A stretch of DNA of 64,000 bases, from contig JAGVSM010004285.1 of assembly GCA_022494885.1 (NCBI GenBank), forward strand, positions 1 through 64,000. The letters run 5' to 3'. The stretch is from Micrasema longulum. Its lineage: Eukaryota > Arthropoda > Insecta > Trichoptera > Brachycentridae. Shown here one piece after another: positions 1-10,759 of the stretch. A program made the position numbers and the translations under genes. The notes beneath the pieces are model-generated. The model was given only the letters and a program-made list of their open reading frames with translations. It was not told where the DNA came from and made no database searches. The stretch's first letter is position 1, and each line of letters begins with the position of its first letter.

Positions 1-535
1 CCTGAATGTTCGCATCAACCTTGCGTCTTCCATTTCTCACAATATGTCTCTAGATTTCATTTCTTTCCGTGACTGGAGTTTCTTCTCTAGAAATTTCCCC
101 ATCTTGACTATCTCCTGTTCTCCTAGCACTTTCGTGACACGGAGACACTCCATCTTGAGGTCGTTGGAAGGTGCCGTCATAGAAATCTCGCCTCACCACC
201 ATTGTGCCTTGAGACGAAAGGTAAACGAATCTGGAGCGTGTGAAATTAAGGTCACTCGGGTACTCCGTGGTTATATAACTAATTGTTTTATCCGAGTAAG
301 AATTCCTTAAACCCTTCGCGCACGTGAACTATACTCAAGTTTTTATTTTATCGTTTAATATCGCTGTTTGCAAAAGTTGTGGCCGTTTTTTTATTATTTT
401 AAAATTAACACCATAAAGGTGTTATACGTCATTCGAAGGAAAATTTTATGCTTCACATGATCTGTATTTGTTTTTACCTTTTATGTAACACGTATTATTA
501 TATTTGATTACTGTCTTATTATATTTGATTGATTA
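1..535. other. Unassigned left edge with one short minus-strand open frame
   Basis: No repeat family recognised. A minus-strand frame from an ATG at 178-180 to a stop at 37-39 gives 47 codons rich in Lys and Glu (it contains ECLRVTKVLGEQEIVKMGKF), which looks more protein-like than most frames here. It has no recognisable domain, no poly(A) signal and no clear splice sites. It could be a remnant of a transposon ORF or a host exon. The plus-strand frame at 44-310 is its shadow. Confidence 0.2.
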
Positions 536-1210
536 AGTCTAGAGCTTACTTCTTCCACTCCTTGATTAGGCAGATGTATGTTATTCAGATGCTAACTCAG
601 AATTGCTTGATAAGTTAGAACGATTGCAGAATGTTTGTTTACGTTATATCTTTAATCTTCGCAAATTCGACCACATAACCAAATATCGCACGAAACTACA
701 CTGACTCGGAATCAGTTATAGGAGAAAAATTTAAATTCTATCACTTTTTCACAATATTTTAAATAATCCTACTTCGCTTGTTTATCTGAGAACTTTTCCT
801 ATCCATATCACAACATAGACTATCCTCTTCGTTACTAAACGAAAGAACTTTGTGGATGCCCTTTCACGACTCTAATTTTCTAGCCTTCTCTTTCAAAGTA
901 GTAGCTGCTCAATTTTGGAATAATACACCCACTAATGTTAGAGACGTCTCTTCTTTATGTACATTTAAAACAAGATTAAAATGTCAGTACCTAAATATTT
1001 GAGTTGGTTTTTTTTCCTTCTTTTTTCCTTCCCATCTCCTTTCCTCTCTTCATAGTAAAGTGTAATTTTGTATAAAATTATACGATTCAGTGTAATTCCT
1101 TAGAATATGTCCATGTACTTGTAATTTTCTCAAAATGATCGGTATCAGTTGGGAGGAAAAAGTTGCTTTAAGGCAATATGCCTGCCCTTATTTGTATATA
1201 AAGTGTTAAA
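536..1210 (+). mobile_element. LINE-H copy 1: C-terminal RT region and 3' UTR
   Basis: This is a decayed 3' part of a jockey/CR1-like non-LTR retrotransposon. Read with frameshifts it gives the conserved tail of LINE ORF2 proteins (SELLDKLERLQNVC, LRKFDHIT, then an F-x-S-R-L-K-type end). It is about 80 percent alike by eye to the copy at 43945-44930. The 3' UTR carries the family signature AAGGCAATATGCCTGCCC, a small hairpin, then TTTGTATATAAAGTG. Stops and frameshifts rule out function. Confidence 0.85.
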
Positions 1211-1315
1211 TGAAAGTTCAAGAAGATGAAAGTGAGAATTTTTGACACCACATTTTGTTCGCGTTCAATCGAGAATACATTGGATACATTTCGTATTTGC
1301 GAGATTAATATAAAC

Positions 1316-1662
1316 AGTATTGTTTTATCAACAATATTTTGAGTTTGTCCAAATTTTTGTAGACACGGACTGGATTTAACTCCCTGGGGAGCTGTTTATA
1401 TTAACATATTACAACAGATATGAAGAACATTTAAGAAAAGGTAATATAGAAGTCTAGGCATCTACAGGGCTTATGACCTGTCAAAGAATTGAAGTAATAT
1501 AGATGTTCAAATATAGGCAGAATGGTGAATGTTACACAGTGAGTAAAGTGGCCACTAAAACCAGCCATTGACAGGTTATAAGCCCTGTAGATGCCTAGAC
1601 TTCTATATTACCTTTTCTAAAATGTTCTTCATCTCTGTTGTAATATGTTAGTATTGTTTTAT
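1316..1662. mobile_element. Rep-C copy 1, internally inverted, with 13-bp flanking direct repeats
   Basis: Left arm 1329-1483 runs in Rep-C orientation from CAACAATATTTTGAG. Right arm 1484-1649 is the same repeat inverted, so the two arms can pair over much of their length. The identical 13-mer AGTATTGTTTTAT lies immediately outside at 1316-1328 and 1650-1662. This is what a target-site duplication looks like and shows that the inverted structure inserted as one unit. Confidence 0.8.
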
Positions 1663-2331
1663 GGAATGTTTGAGCTTATTCAGACTTTGTAAATAGTACA
1701 CTTATCTTGTAAACTGCGACAGAAACTTTGGACGGCACTGAATTAAACGTGCGATACAACTCTTTACAAACTTCTATTTGAAACTCCCTGTTGTGAGAAA
1801 AGAGAAGAGAGAAACAAAACCGTTTTCACCTTTCTCTTTCTCTTTCCATTTTTTGTTTGTTTTAAAAAGTTCATGGCCAAAATTTGGCACATGAAAATAG
1901 ACAAAAAATAATATTTGTGTCATCGCACGGTGATAGTTAAACGGCTGTAAAGTTTGTGAAAGACTCTTGACTATTTTATCGAAGGCCTACTTTTAAACAT
2001 AATTTTATGGTTAAGTAATAATTTTAAAATACTACTTGCTCATTATTATATCCCATGGTTTTATTGCACGATAAACCTCTCAATTTTAATTTAAACGTCA
2101 TTTATTTACGGTAAAAAATACCTTCAAAAAACGGAAGTCCATTGAAAAAATGCCGTAAATAACAATATTAATTTAATTAACCATTTTTTTGTGCAGAATA
2201 TCAATCCTCTAAAAAAGCTTATGCAGTTTTTTTGTTTTGGTAACAAAACGTATTTTTGTACTTGGACGATAAAACACGAGAGTCCGGTTTGCCGTTTTGA
2301 AGTTGAAAATCCCGAAATTATCGCAAAAAGC
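1663..2331. other. Unassigned AT-rich stretch
   Basis: No repeat family or coding frame recognised. There is a pyrimidine-rich CTTTCTCTTTCTC patch near 1830. Short ATG frames on both strands at 2124-2393 run across the boundary with the SINE and have no protein character. Confidence 0.3.
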
Positions 2332-2501
2332 TTTTTTTTCACCACAACAGGCCAGGAGGCCCAATTACAGTGGTAAATTATAACACGAAACACCCAGGCT
2401 TGAGAAAACTCACATTTGATTTTTGTGTTCTCACCGAGAATCGAACCCGGAACCTTCCGCGTGTGTCAAGCGTCTTGTCCTCTACACCATGGAGGCCGCC
2501 A
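2332..2501 (-). mobile_element. SINE-A copy 1 (tRNA-derived)
   Basis: Read on the minus strand it starts GGCGGCCTCCATGG, has an A-box-like region and a B box (GGTTCGATTCTCGG), then the family body ending AGGCCTCCTGGCCTGTTGTGGTG and an A-rich tail. Near full length. It lies directly upstream of the LINE-M fragment, so the frame starting at 2423 is an artificial SINE/LINE fusion. Confidence 0.9.
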
Positions 2502-2860
2502 ATTTATACTTGAATGAAACACCTAAGATCATCAAAGAAAAATCAAAAATTCACAAAAAAATTAAGAAATATATCTGTTCTGCAGATTATTCAACCTTTT
2601 CGCTACTAAGATCCCGTCAAAAGCCTGTAAATAAAATTTGTTTTGACAAATACGTAAAAAATATAGAGACTTCGCTGAAGACCACTCCAAAAGTTTTGTG
2701 GTCATTTTCAAATTTTAAAAGATCTAATAACAAAACTTTACCTAGAATAATGCACTGTGGAGGTGTTTCTGTTAGTTACGACATGTCTATTTGCAATAAA
2801 TTCAATAATTATTTTAATTCTGTTTATATACTCGACTTCAAAAAAAAAACTTTTTGAAAC
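2502..2860 (+). mobile_element. LINE-M fragment: region between endonuclease and reverse transcriptase
   Basis: Open in one frame for about 110 codons. The translation has the lysine-rich linker typical of jockey-type ORF2 between the endonuclease and RT domains: YSTFSLLRSRQKPVNKICF, then a Y-V-K-N-I-E-T-S block, K-V-L-W-S-F-S-N-F-K-R and C-N-K-F-N-N-Y-F-N-S-V-Y. Related insect elements carry the last block as C-x-x-F-x-x-x-F-x-S-V-F/Y. No RT palm motif follows, so it is a 5'- and 3'-truncated relic. Unusually, the frame is still intact. Confidence 0.7.
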
Positions 2861-2929
2861 ACTGTAAAATAAAATATTTGTCGGTGTGTGATAAGTTAAC
2901 GTTCCTTTAATTATGTTTATTTTATTATA

Positions 2930-3212
2930 ATATCAAAATTATGAATTGGTCAACTATATTATGAAAATCCCTCTCCTCCATTCTATTTCCTCATCCCTTA
3001 ACCTTCTTACGAGCTCTTTTTTTTCTCTCATGTCTTATATGATATATTATTTATCTCTTTACTGTGTAACATGTTCTCTCATTATATTTGTGAAAAACTT
3101 TAACTGGATGTATGTATGTACCATTTTTTATGTTTTGTATTCTTATATTAAAACTATTGTTTTTCCTTAATAAATAAAAAATAAAAATAAATAAATAAAT
3201 AATACTTTCGTC
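2930..3212 (+). mobile_element. LINE 3' UTR and tail
   Basis: T/C-rich 3' UTR-like sequence ends in TTAATAAATAAAAAATAAAAATAAATAAATAAAT. LINE 3' ends in this window share this layout (pyrimidine-rich UTR, then short A/T tandem repeat). It may belong to LINE-M just upstream. The frame at 2946-3170 is hydrophobic only because of base composition. Confidence 0.45.
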
Positions 3213-3682
3213 ATAAACATGCTTTTTTAAATTAAAGTAAAAATCTGTTGTTCACTTTTATTTATTGTAAAAAAACAACGGTAGTCCCAGATACGCTATT
3301 TCAATGTGTACTATTATTATTAAAATAATAATTATTTAACATTGAAAGTTCTTCATACATTGAAATGATCTCATTTGGTTAAAAAATTGTGTTGTTTTGG
3401 AAATTGCTCAATCACAAAATCATGTTTCCTGAACATTTTGTTCAATGTGACTCCCGTAATGTATCCTTTAAGGTAAAGATTTTAACTCTGAATACTAATT
3501 AAACACATATTAAATAATTAAAAAATCAGTTTTCAACTCAAATCCCTTCCCTGAAAAAAAATCCAATCATGAATCAAATAAGTATTAACGTCCTAACCAC
3601 AAAGTATACATTTCAAAACTGGTGGACGTATAATTGTAAATTAAAGTGTTTTTTTCTATCATTTAATTAAAATTATAAAATA
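3213..3682. other. Unassigned AT-rich stretch
   Basis: Nothing recognised on either strand. Confidence 0.3.
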
Positions 3683-3998
3683 TAAAACCAACTGGTCCAA
3701 GAAGAAATTTAAAATTTTTTAAAAAAAATATCAGGCGTTGCCTAGTATGTGAAATAATTCAGTCTGATGAATCTCTTCATAACAATAAAGGTTTCAGCTC
3801 TTAAACTTCACTTAAATCAACAATTGGAAGAAGTGAATAAATATGTATGTTCAAACATAGGCAAAATGGTGAATGTTACACAGTGTGTAAAGTGGCCACT
3901 TAAACCAGCCAATGACAGATCACAAGCTCTGTAAATTCCTAGACTTCCATATTCCCTTATTTAAGGTATTCTCTATTCCTGTTCTAATTTGTTAATAT
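3683..3998 (-). mobile_element. Rep-C copy 2, subfamily C1
   Basis: Minus-strand copy covering most of the unit. It contains AAACCAACTGGTCC, GCGTTGCCTAGTATGTG, GGCAAAATGGTGAATGTTAC, AAACCAGCCAATGACAG and TATTCCCTTATTTAAGG. It stops at TAATTTGTTAATA, the same internal position where many copies stop. Confidence 0.85.
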
Positions 3999-4830
3999 AA
4001 TTTTATTTAAGCATTTTTAAAATTCATAAAATTACTCCAACGTCAATTATTATGCGATAAGTCTACGAGCTTTTCACATAAACATGCTCATTTGTCACCT
4101 CCAAATAATTTAATGAAAATATTTACTGATTTTGATACACTAATAAAGTTTCTTCTTTTGTCCGTTTCCTGGAAGATGAAGAATCTGTGTTTAAAAAAGA
4201 ACCCGTTTTTTTTGCGTCCATTAAAATTATCATTTTTAGCCGTTATTTTGCGGTCCATTTGCTCTACATGTCCTAAACAACGCCAAACTCGTTCAAGTTT
4301 GCCTAAATTTTATACTATTTGTAAAAAATATACTTAAAATTTAAATTTAGGGCCATTTTTAACGTGTATAAACTCATTATTAGAAAATGAGAATTAGAAT
4401 GCGCATCTTGAACATATATCTTTTAATATTTTACCGTTTTTGCTTGTATATGTAATTTTTAATACTATTTTAATGTTATTTGTGTTTTTTTAATACTTTT
4501 TTTAGCTTGTATACATAATTTCAATACGTTTATGATAAAAAAATTAACCTGTATTGGGTGTGCGCATATTTTGTTAATTAAAAAAAAAGATTTTATTTTG
4601 TACTAGTTCAGTATGTATACATACATACATGTAATTTTTGAACTTTTTCAATTTTCTTTCCCAGATTGCATAATGTAAACATTGTTTTGAATTTATTTCC
4701 ATGCCTAGCATTCTGTTTATTTTGTTATTTTCAAGTATTTTTCATACCCTTTTTAATTTGTAGTATATCATAATTTTAATTTTTCTGCTTTTGTAAATAA
4801 TATTATAGTTTAAAATATTTAAACGTCTTT
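3999..4830. other. Unassigned stretch with a SINE-D scrap and a LINE-UTR-like part
   Basis: 4347-4400 matches the 3' half of SINE-D on the minus strand (AACTCATTATTAGAAAATGAGAATTAG). 4420-4620 has repeated GCTTGTATAyrTAATTTyAATA motifs like LINE 3' UTRs here. The 81-codon frame at 4092-4337 has no recognisable domain. Confidence 0.35.
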
Positions 4831-4935
4831 AAATAAATTTGTTATCTGTATGTCCCTAAATGAGTTTTTTTTAAAAACTCCTTGGGAATATTGTATATAA
4901 TTATGTACAATATGTTTTCAATTTAATAAAAAAAA
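4831..4935 (+). mobile_element. LINE-I 3' end with terminal hairpin
   Basis: Sequence TCCCTAAATGAGTT then AACTCCTTGGGA folds as a stem-loop (TCCC/GGGA and GAGTT/AACTC), followed by an ATGTTTTCAATTTAATAAAA tail. The same end occurs at 30790-30890 and, on the minus strand, at 23808-23945. Confidence 0.65.
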
Positions 4936-5039
4936 AAGAGTTTCTAAAGTCCATATATTTTCATCATCTTACAGTAAACATAACGTATATTTTTTAATTA
5001 ATTCAAACTCATTTCTTTATTTTTTTATTATATAAATAA

Positions 5040-5170
5040 AAGACGAGTGATACTTTAATCCACAAATTTGGAATATCCAGCTGGATTTCTTTATTTTTTT
5101 ATTTATATAATAAATTACAATGAACTTCCATCAAGAATATTCACTTACAAACTTAAACCATTTCTTTATT
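5040..5170 (+). mobile_element. Penelope-like terminal fragment O1, internally inverted
   Basis: 5040-5090 (GAGTGATACTTTAATCCACAAATTTGGAA) matches the plus strand of 62519-62550. 5095-5170 (TAATAAATTACAATGAACTTCCATCAAG) matches the opposite strand of the same element. The two parts face each other, an internal inversion like that seen in Rep-C. Confidence 0.5.
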
Positions 5171-5379
5171 CCTACATTCAGGCATCTCTTCAAATATTTT
5201 AAAACCTTTTTACACAACACAATTATGGGATTCTGTTTTTTTTTTCATGTCAGCCTTATTTTATCCTTGTTTTTAATACTTACGAATTTTTTATTTAACA
5301 ATATCTTATTGATGAAGATTTGGGCATTTGATTGTTAAAAAATTCAAATATAAAAAAAGCCCATTGTAATATACCAGTG

Positions 5380-5690
5380 TCCTTTTTATTAGTATCTAAT
5401 TAAGTTCTTCTCACATTTTTCCTATTTTATTACATCTACCTTTCTTTACCACTATTCTTATGGCTCTATTTTGAAGTACGTCTAATTTAATAAAATTTCT
5501 GTCAATGGCTAATAATAATAATAATGAAACCAATAGAGCAGTAATATATACATGGCATAATCATAGTTATGTATGAGTTCTGCAGTATTTCTTACTAATT
5601 TATTCTTCAATCTACCGAGAAAGAATATTTTTTTAGAAATTTTGTCAAAAACATGCTCATGGTTTGCATTCAAAGTTAATTTCGAGAAAA
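5380..5690 (-). mobile_element. LINE fragment, ORF2 C-terminal region
   Basis: Minus-strand reading gives GRLKNKLVRNTAELIHNY, then Y-A-M-Y-I-L-L-L-Y-W-F-H, P-L-T-E-I-L-L-N and, after frameshifts, N-R-A-I-R-I-V. This is the post-palm segment of jockey-type RTs (usually R-L-S-x-K-L, then P-H-x-E-Y-C-S and L-Q-N-R-A-M-R-I). An (AAT)n run sits in the middle. Heavily degraded. Confidence 0.6.
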
Positions 5691-5694
5691 AACA

Positions 5695-5905
5695 AATACA
5701 TCACGTGGAACCTGTCGGGAATCGAAATTAGTACCCCAGTTATAATGTGCAAATACACTTACCAGTACACTACGAGGCGAACAAATCTTCTTTATGGATT
5801 TTTACCTGAGAGAAGCCATCAAATCGAGAACAACTTTACTATTTTTTAGGATTCTGGTTTTATTTTACGAGCTGGACTGTACTATTCATTCCGTTCGGAC
5901 ACAGA
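5695..5905 (-). mobile_element. SINE-B-type tRNA head with conserved 5' leader (copy E1)
   Basis: 5710-5780 is a decayed tRNA-like head on the minus strand (CGATTCCCGAC B-box region, GTACTGGTAAGTGTATTTGC A-box side). Upstream of it in sense, 5790-5905, lies a leader shared with 12700-12795, 46320-46450 and 52465-52570 (TCTCAGGTAAAAATCC, AAACCAGAATCC). Standard SINE-B copies here have no leader. Confidence 0.6.
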
Positions 5906-6254
5906 ATATAATATTTGTGATTATAAATAATGATAGATAATAAATTTTATCCTTCAACTGTCGACGTCGACCTACTGTTAGAATTCAAGTTCATTAATCA
6001 GTTTATGACGAATTATCTTCAATCTTCTAGGTTCAAGTTCACTACAAATATTACAATCTATCGACTTTACACTAGGGTGGGTCGACATGATAAAAATTTC
6101 AATGATATTCTGAGAATGTTCCAATGCATGCATATAAAGACTGATTTCTTCCTCCTAGATTGACATACTGCAACAGAGATGGAGAAATAAAAATAAAGTC
6201 GTCGACTAGTTTAGGCGATTTTTTTAAATTGAAAAGTAAAATTTTCGTTCCAAC

Positions 6255-6365
6255 GATTCACCAAAATATAATAATTCTGGTACCCATTTTCAACTAGTAA
6301 ATAACTCACTATTAGAAAATGGGAATCAAGTTGTGATAGAGTGAGTGATTCCGCGACACTACCTA
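6255..6365 (-). mobile_element. SINE-D copy, tRNA head deleted
   Basis: Contains the body block TAACTCACTATTAGAAAATG on the plus strand (inverse of sense), then GGGAATCAAGTTG. The B-box region is lost and the head resumes at GATTCCGCGACACTA. Confidence 0.75.
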
Positions 6366-6599
6366 TCCAGTTTACATTATGTTGTAATCGCTTTTAATTT
6401 TAACAGCGTAACGTTTACCATTATGCCATGTTCTGAACACCCACATCTCTAAAAATTTTGAATGTGATATTTGTTATTATATTCTTAAATTTGTCGACCG
6501 TTTCACGAGCGTATTTAAGACGCCATCTGTTAATATTTATGTTAAGTAAATGTTGCTATATTTTTATTCGCACGAAATAGTTATTTCAAATTAAAAAGA

Positions 6600-6760
6600 A
6601 TCCTTCGTCACAGTACGCCTGAAAACACTTTTCAAGTAGATTTCTGTTCTACCAGTTATCTTAAAATAATAATTTTGAAAATGAGGAAGTTCAGCGCAAC
6701 GAGAAATCGGGTATTTCAAATGTTTTCTTGCACGCGGTAAAAATTAGAGCGTTTAATTGT
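6600..6760 (+). repeat. Dispersed repeat V, copy 1
   Basis: GAAGTTCAGCGCAACGAGAAAT, ATGTTTTCTTGCACG and CGGTAAAAATTA match, inverted, the block at 21920-21990. Nature unknown. Confidence 0.5.
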
Positions 6761-7104
6761 ACGACGCTTCTCTAAAATGTATGAAAAAAATAATAAAAAT
6801 AAATTTTACGTCACGGGTTCAGGTCAACACGTGTTTAGAATAGCCAATCCATTATGTATTAGGTTGGATTTCCAATTTCCGGGTAGCCATTTTTAGCGTG
6901 TTTGGTAAGGTACGGGGGTCTCTTTTTAAATGTCAGGATAACTCGCCGACTCGAACTCTTTACGTCACAGGTGAAATTCTAAAATTACAAAACTTGAATA
7001 AATCATTTCGACGATTACATGCTACATAATTTTCGCCTAGTTTGATAGTATTTTAACAAATACATGCTTTATAAAATTTTAACTTCCTGATTCTAAATCC
7101 ATGT

Positions 7105-7200
7105 AAAATATAGCATTTTTCTGGCAACTGGCGGGAATCGAACCCACAACGCCAGTTTCACAATAGGCCGTCCAACCAATTGCGTGATGGTGCCTCTAGA
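7105..7200 (-). mobile_element. SINE-F copy 1 (tRNA-derived)
   Basis: On the minus strand a tRNA-like head: GCACCATCACGCAATTGG, then GTGAAACTGGCGTTGTGG and the B box GGTTCGATTCCCGCC, followed by AGTTGCCAGAAAAATGC. It shares the GTGAAACTGG and GTAACTAGCGGGAAT blocks with 46660-46765 but not with SINE-A, B or D. Confidence 0.65.
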
Positions 7201-7515
7201 CTGTGAAGAGAGAATAACATAACGAATTGAAAGTTTATGAAATAAATTAGATAACTACTAAATTGCCTATGTGTTCAGAAAAATATGTTTATACTAAGTA
7301 CAGAAGCCGTATTCAGCAAGCAAATTGTCCTATTAATAGGTGAATTCTAAAAAGCATTCGCACATCATTTTGAACATTTTTTTGCTAATATTATGTTATT
7401 TTTATGCTTTTAGGTATAAGTAATTAAAATCAATAATAATATGGCTACGAAATAAAAATAAAAAAAAATATATATTAACCGAAAAATATTTTCCGAAAAA
7501 AGTGACGGCCCACCC

Positions 7516-8083
7516 TAATATGAGTCGTTCAGAGAGTTCAAGTCCAATTAGAATCCACATTAAAGGTTCATAGTCCAGATAAAAGACACGAGAGGCCGAT
7601 TAGTAAGAAAGTGTAGAGAGAGAGATTGGATTGAGAGAGAGCTAGGATAGAGAGAGACAGCGCGGTAGAGAATAGTGATGGAAATTATTGCTATTAATTC
7701 TTAAGGCCAATAGCATGCTAACCATGTGAAATAATACCAAATATACCGCCATCTATCATTTTCCATTTATCAAGCACACCTATCTCAGATCATCATCATT
7801 TTTAACCCTGCCGGACATCGATTTCCCTTACATCTGTCTAAGAGATCACATTTTGATCGCGTATACTCTGCTTTCATACACAAGCGTTGGGATCAAAACA
7901 CCGCTGTCGACTGTTAGTCTAACTTCGATTGGCCTATTTTTATTAGCAATCACTATGCTTAATGCGTTGTTTATTTTACAACTATTGCCAGCATTCACCC
8001 TCATTAATTCCTTAGAAAACCTTCAATTTTTATCTTTCCACCCCTTGAAAACATGCGTTCCAAACACGTTAATTCTTCCACTT
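7516..8083. other. Unassigned stretch with a GA-rich patch
   Basis: 7612-7665 is a purine-rich (GA)n-like run. The 92-codon frame at 7853-8131 is hydrophobic but runs into a SINE-B head, so it is not a gene. Confidence 0.3.
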
Positions 8084-8195
8084 AGATGCGCGTTTGCTTA
8101 CCATGCAAGAGGTCTCGGGTTCGATTCGTGACATGGTTTATATGAAATATTTATTTGAAGGGGTGTTTTTACTCTAAAATATTTCATTGTCGAGA
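8084..8195 (+). mobile_element. SINE-B copy, 3'-truncated
   Basis: TTTGCTTACCATGCAAGAGG followed by the B box GGTTCGATTCG and the body start ATTTATTTGAAGGGGTG. It breaks off at CATTGTCGAG. Confidence 0.85.
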
Positions 8196-8640
8196 TTTTT
8201 TTCAAATCATTTATATTTTCGTTTGGAAAAAATCAATTATTTGTCATCTCTTTAGTTTTTTTTGTTGTTGTAATTATAAATAATTTAGGGTTTTACTGGT
8301 ACGATTCTAATTATTGCTTTATGCATTCATTGCTACCTACTACTAATATAAGATAAAATACATTGGATGATTATCCCGGTTTGTCGAAATAATTATTTTC
8401 TAAACTCTCCAATCGTCAGACTACACCGGCTCGGAAACGAGTATGGAGAAATTGATATGTTTCGTTTTTCATTGTCTGTTTTAAGATAAAAAATTCTTAC
8501 GGCGATAAAATCAAAATAACATTATTTGAATGCTGCAAAAATTACAGACTTTTTGTAATTTACTTTCCTGCATTTAAATAATCCCGACTATTTACTTATT
8601 TTTTTGCATTATAATTTTTTTAAATATTTTATTAGGTACC
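8196..8640. other. Unassigned AT-rich stretch
   Basis: Nothing recognised. Confidence 0.25.
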
Positions 8641-8785
8641 TACCTACTTTAACGTTAAATTTTATCTTTGTATATGTATACCTTAAAAAAACTGTTTGTT
8701 AGACCTGCATATAAATTTTTGTAACTTTTGTACCTGTCATATATAAGCCCCCTAGGCGTACATAATAAATAAAATAAAATTAGTT
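8641..8785 (+). mobile_element. LINE 3' tail with terminal hairpin
   Basis: ATATAAGCCCCCTAGGCGTAC followed by ATAATAAATAAAATAAAAT. A short GCC/GGC hairpin lies directly before an A/T repeat tail, the same layout as 20630-20666 and 10340-10376. No coding part precedes it. Confidence 0.45.
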
Positions 8786-8899
8786 ATTATTATTCAAAAT
8801 TATGTACGTAATTATTTTTAAATGATACACGATGATGATTACTTGAGATTTATTTTTCCCTGATTTTACAATTGTATTAATATTTTATAATCAAGAGCT

Positions 8900-9130
8900 T
8901 TAGATATTTAAACGGCCCGTATTCATTGGGAGGCTGTCGGGGTGGAAAAGAGCAATCTGTCTTTGTTTTATAAAGTTTTGCCCGTGTACCCTGTTGGCCG
9001 GTCCTGCATTTCGAACGACGTTCAGGCACATGACTCCCCTATCAGCTGACAGCGATATAGCTAGGCAGCATTTGAGTAGTCAGTTACAATACTATTTAAA
9101 ATACTCGTTACAAAAAAAAATCTCGTAAAT
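8900..9130 (+). other. GC-richer open stretch of unknown nature
   Basis: 8913-9125 stays open in one plus frame for about 70 codons (it includes FIGRLSGWKRAICL and PLSADSDIARQHLSS) with balanced base use, unlike its surroundings. No start, no domain recognised. Possibly an old transposase or exon remnant. Confidence 0.2.
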
Positions 9131-9140
9131 GATTTGAATA

Positions 9141-9557
9141 GGGAAATAACACATACTACGAATACCGATAAAAATATTTGAAATGGATTAAGAAAAATTC
9201 ATTGTATTTAAGAAATCAATATGTATATTGTAGAGAAATATTTACATACAGAAATAAAAAAAAACATTAAAAAAAAATACATTGCACTAGAAAAACGCGA
9301 CGTGTTTGGCCTTGACAGCTGTAACGTCAAGATTCGTGATGATGTTTTTAAAAAAAATCAATGGCCAGGAACAAATTAACATGAATCGTGAAGTATTAGA
9401 GGCGTGGCCAATGGAATGATCGTTTTTGCGGGAATTCAAAACTACAAATTTTAAAATATATATTAAGCCACTTATAATTAGCAAAAAAAAATTCTTTAGT
9501 GGACAGTATTTCATAGACCTTTATTACTTTGAAAATGTAAAAAAAGTGATATTTTCC
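9141..9557 (+). mobile_element. MITE-G copy 1
   Basis: Starts TA-GGGAAATAACAC and ends AAAAGTGATATTTTCC, imperfect inverted ends. The core motifs GAAAAACGCGACGTGTTTG, GTCAAGATTCGTGA and GCGTGGCCAATGGAATGA are shared with copies at 26058 and 47727. About 417 bp, non-coding. TA at the ends fits a Tc1/mariner-type non-autonomous element. Confidence 0.75.
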
Positions 9558-9804
9558 AATTTAATCAAAATACTGTTTATTAAAAAAAAGATCGAAAAAG
9601 AAGTGTAAGAATTAATATATTTTCTTCTATTCGAAAAAATCTCACCCGTATCAATTAAGGTTTTAACTCTTTGGCATCATAAAAAATAACAGACAATAAT
9701 TTAGATTTGTTAAAAAGATAACATCCTTAATAACTCTTTTGCACTAAAACATACTGTTAAGAACTAATATAACTTTTTTAAATATAATCCATATCTTCGC
9801 TTTT

Positions 9805-10376
9805 CTAAGGAGGGAAAATTTCTCATTCCTAAGCATACCACATCATTCTTCAGTAATTCCTTTTCTGTTCCAAGTGCTAGATTCTAGAATGAGCTACATC
9901 TTCATATAAAAAATGCAGCTTCTCTTTTCTTAGCCTAATATCCAGACCCAATTTTCTTTCATTGTTCATTAAATTGATTATTTAAGCTTTCATATTGATC
10001 CAAAAAACTTATTATTTATAAAATCTTATTGTAGCATTTTTTTTTTTTTATTATTACCTAGCTAAATACAAGTCACTTTATGTTTATGTTAAATTATTCT
10101 CAATTTTAATTTGCCATATTTATATTTAGAACAAAAGATTTTCACACTTTAATTGTTTTATTTTATTTGTCATCTTAGATTTGTATGTTTCTTTTTTACT
10201 TTTTTGCAGTTTAAAAAAAAAAAAAATGCTAATTTGTTTAGTTTTAATTATTTAGTTGAATTATAAAGTTATATTTCATATTTTATATTATATAATGAAT
10301 TGTTCGCTGCTGTGATTATTTCTGTAAAACTTTTTATTGTAAAAGGTTCTTTGAACCGTTGATATATAAATAATTA
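9805..10376 (+). mobile_element. LINE-Y: ORF2 C-terminus, 3' UTR and terminal hairpin
   Basis: 9830-9960 translates, with few disruptions, to TTSFFSNSFSVPSARF, then N-E-L-H-L-H-I-K-N-A-A-S-L-F-L: the well-known end of jockey/CR1-like RTs (A-R-L-W-N-x-L-P-x-x-I-K, then S-L-x-x-F-K-x-x-L). A T-rich UTR follows. The element ends at a perfect GGTTC-TTT-GAACC hairpin (10345-10357), then GATATATAAATAATTATATTAC. Confidence 0.7.
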
Positions 10377-10597
10377 TATTACATCTATAATTTGGTTTGT
10401 TTTGTTGTATTTTTATTTAATTTTTTATCTTGTTTTAGTAGCATTTACAAGCACCACGTTTTATTCTAAAACAATTAACCATAATCAAGGTATTGGTTTT
10501 TTCTTTAATTTCACTGTATTTGTTTTTCTTCTCTTCTTTTTTATAATTTCTTTTTATTTTAAACTATTTTACTATATATAAAATTTAATTGTATTCT

Positions 10598-10755
10598 CCT
10601 GGCTAGTGTTATGGACTCACGGATCCAGAGGTAGGAGATTCAAACCCCTCTACCACTCCTGGATTTCCATTTTCTAATTGTAATTATTTACTACTCGTTG
10701 AAAATGGCCACCGAAATTGAAATATTACGGTGAATTAAAAGAATGCTTAAGTTTC
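10598..10755 (+). mobile_element. SINE-D copy
   Basis: Plus-strand head GGCTAGTGTTATGGACTCAC, decayed B box GATTCAAACCCC, body CCATTTTCTAATTGTAATTA and CTCGTTGAAAATGGCCACC, ending near AAGAATGC. Near full length. Confidence 0.85.
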
Positions 10756-10759
10756 TTTT

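Larger units (their letters stand above)
6075..7515. mobile_element. Possible 1.4-kb DNA element with short TIRs
   Basis: Left end TA-GGGTGGGTCGACAT at 6073-6088 and right end GTGACGGCCCACCC-TA at 7502-7517 are inverted copies of each other over about 12 bp, each flanked by TA. The interior holds SINE-D, repeat V and SINE-F relics and no transposase frame. A short match over this distance could be chance, so this is tentative. Confidence 0.35.

Noticed and set aside
2423..2857. 144-codon plus frame as a gene
   Set aside because: Its first about 27 codons are the inverse of a SINE-A tRNA head. Only the rest is a LINE fragment. The ATG is accidental.
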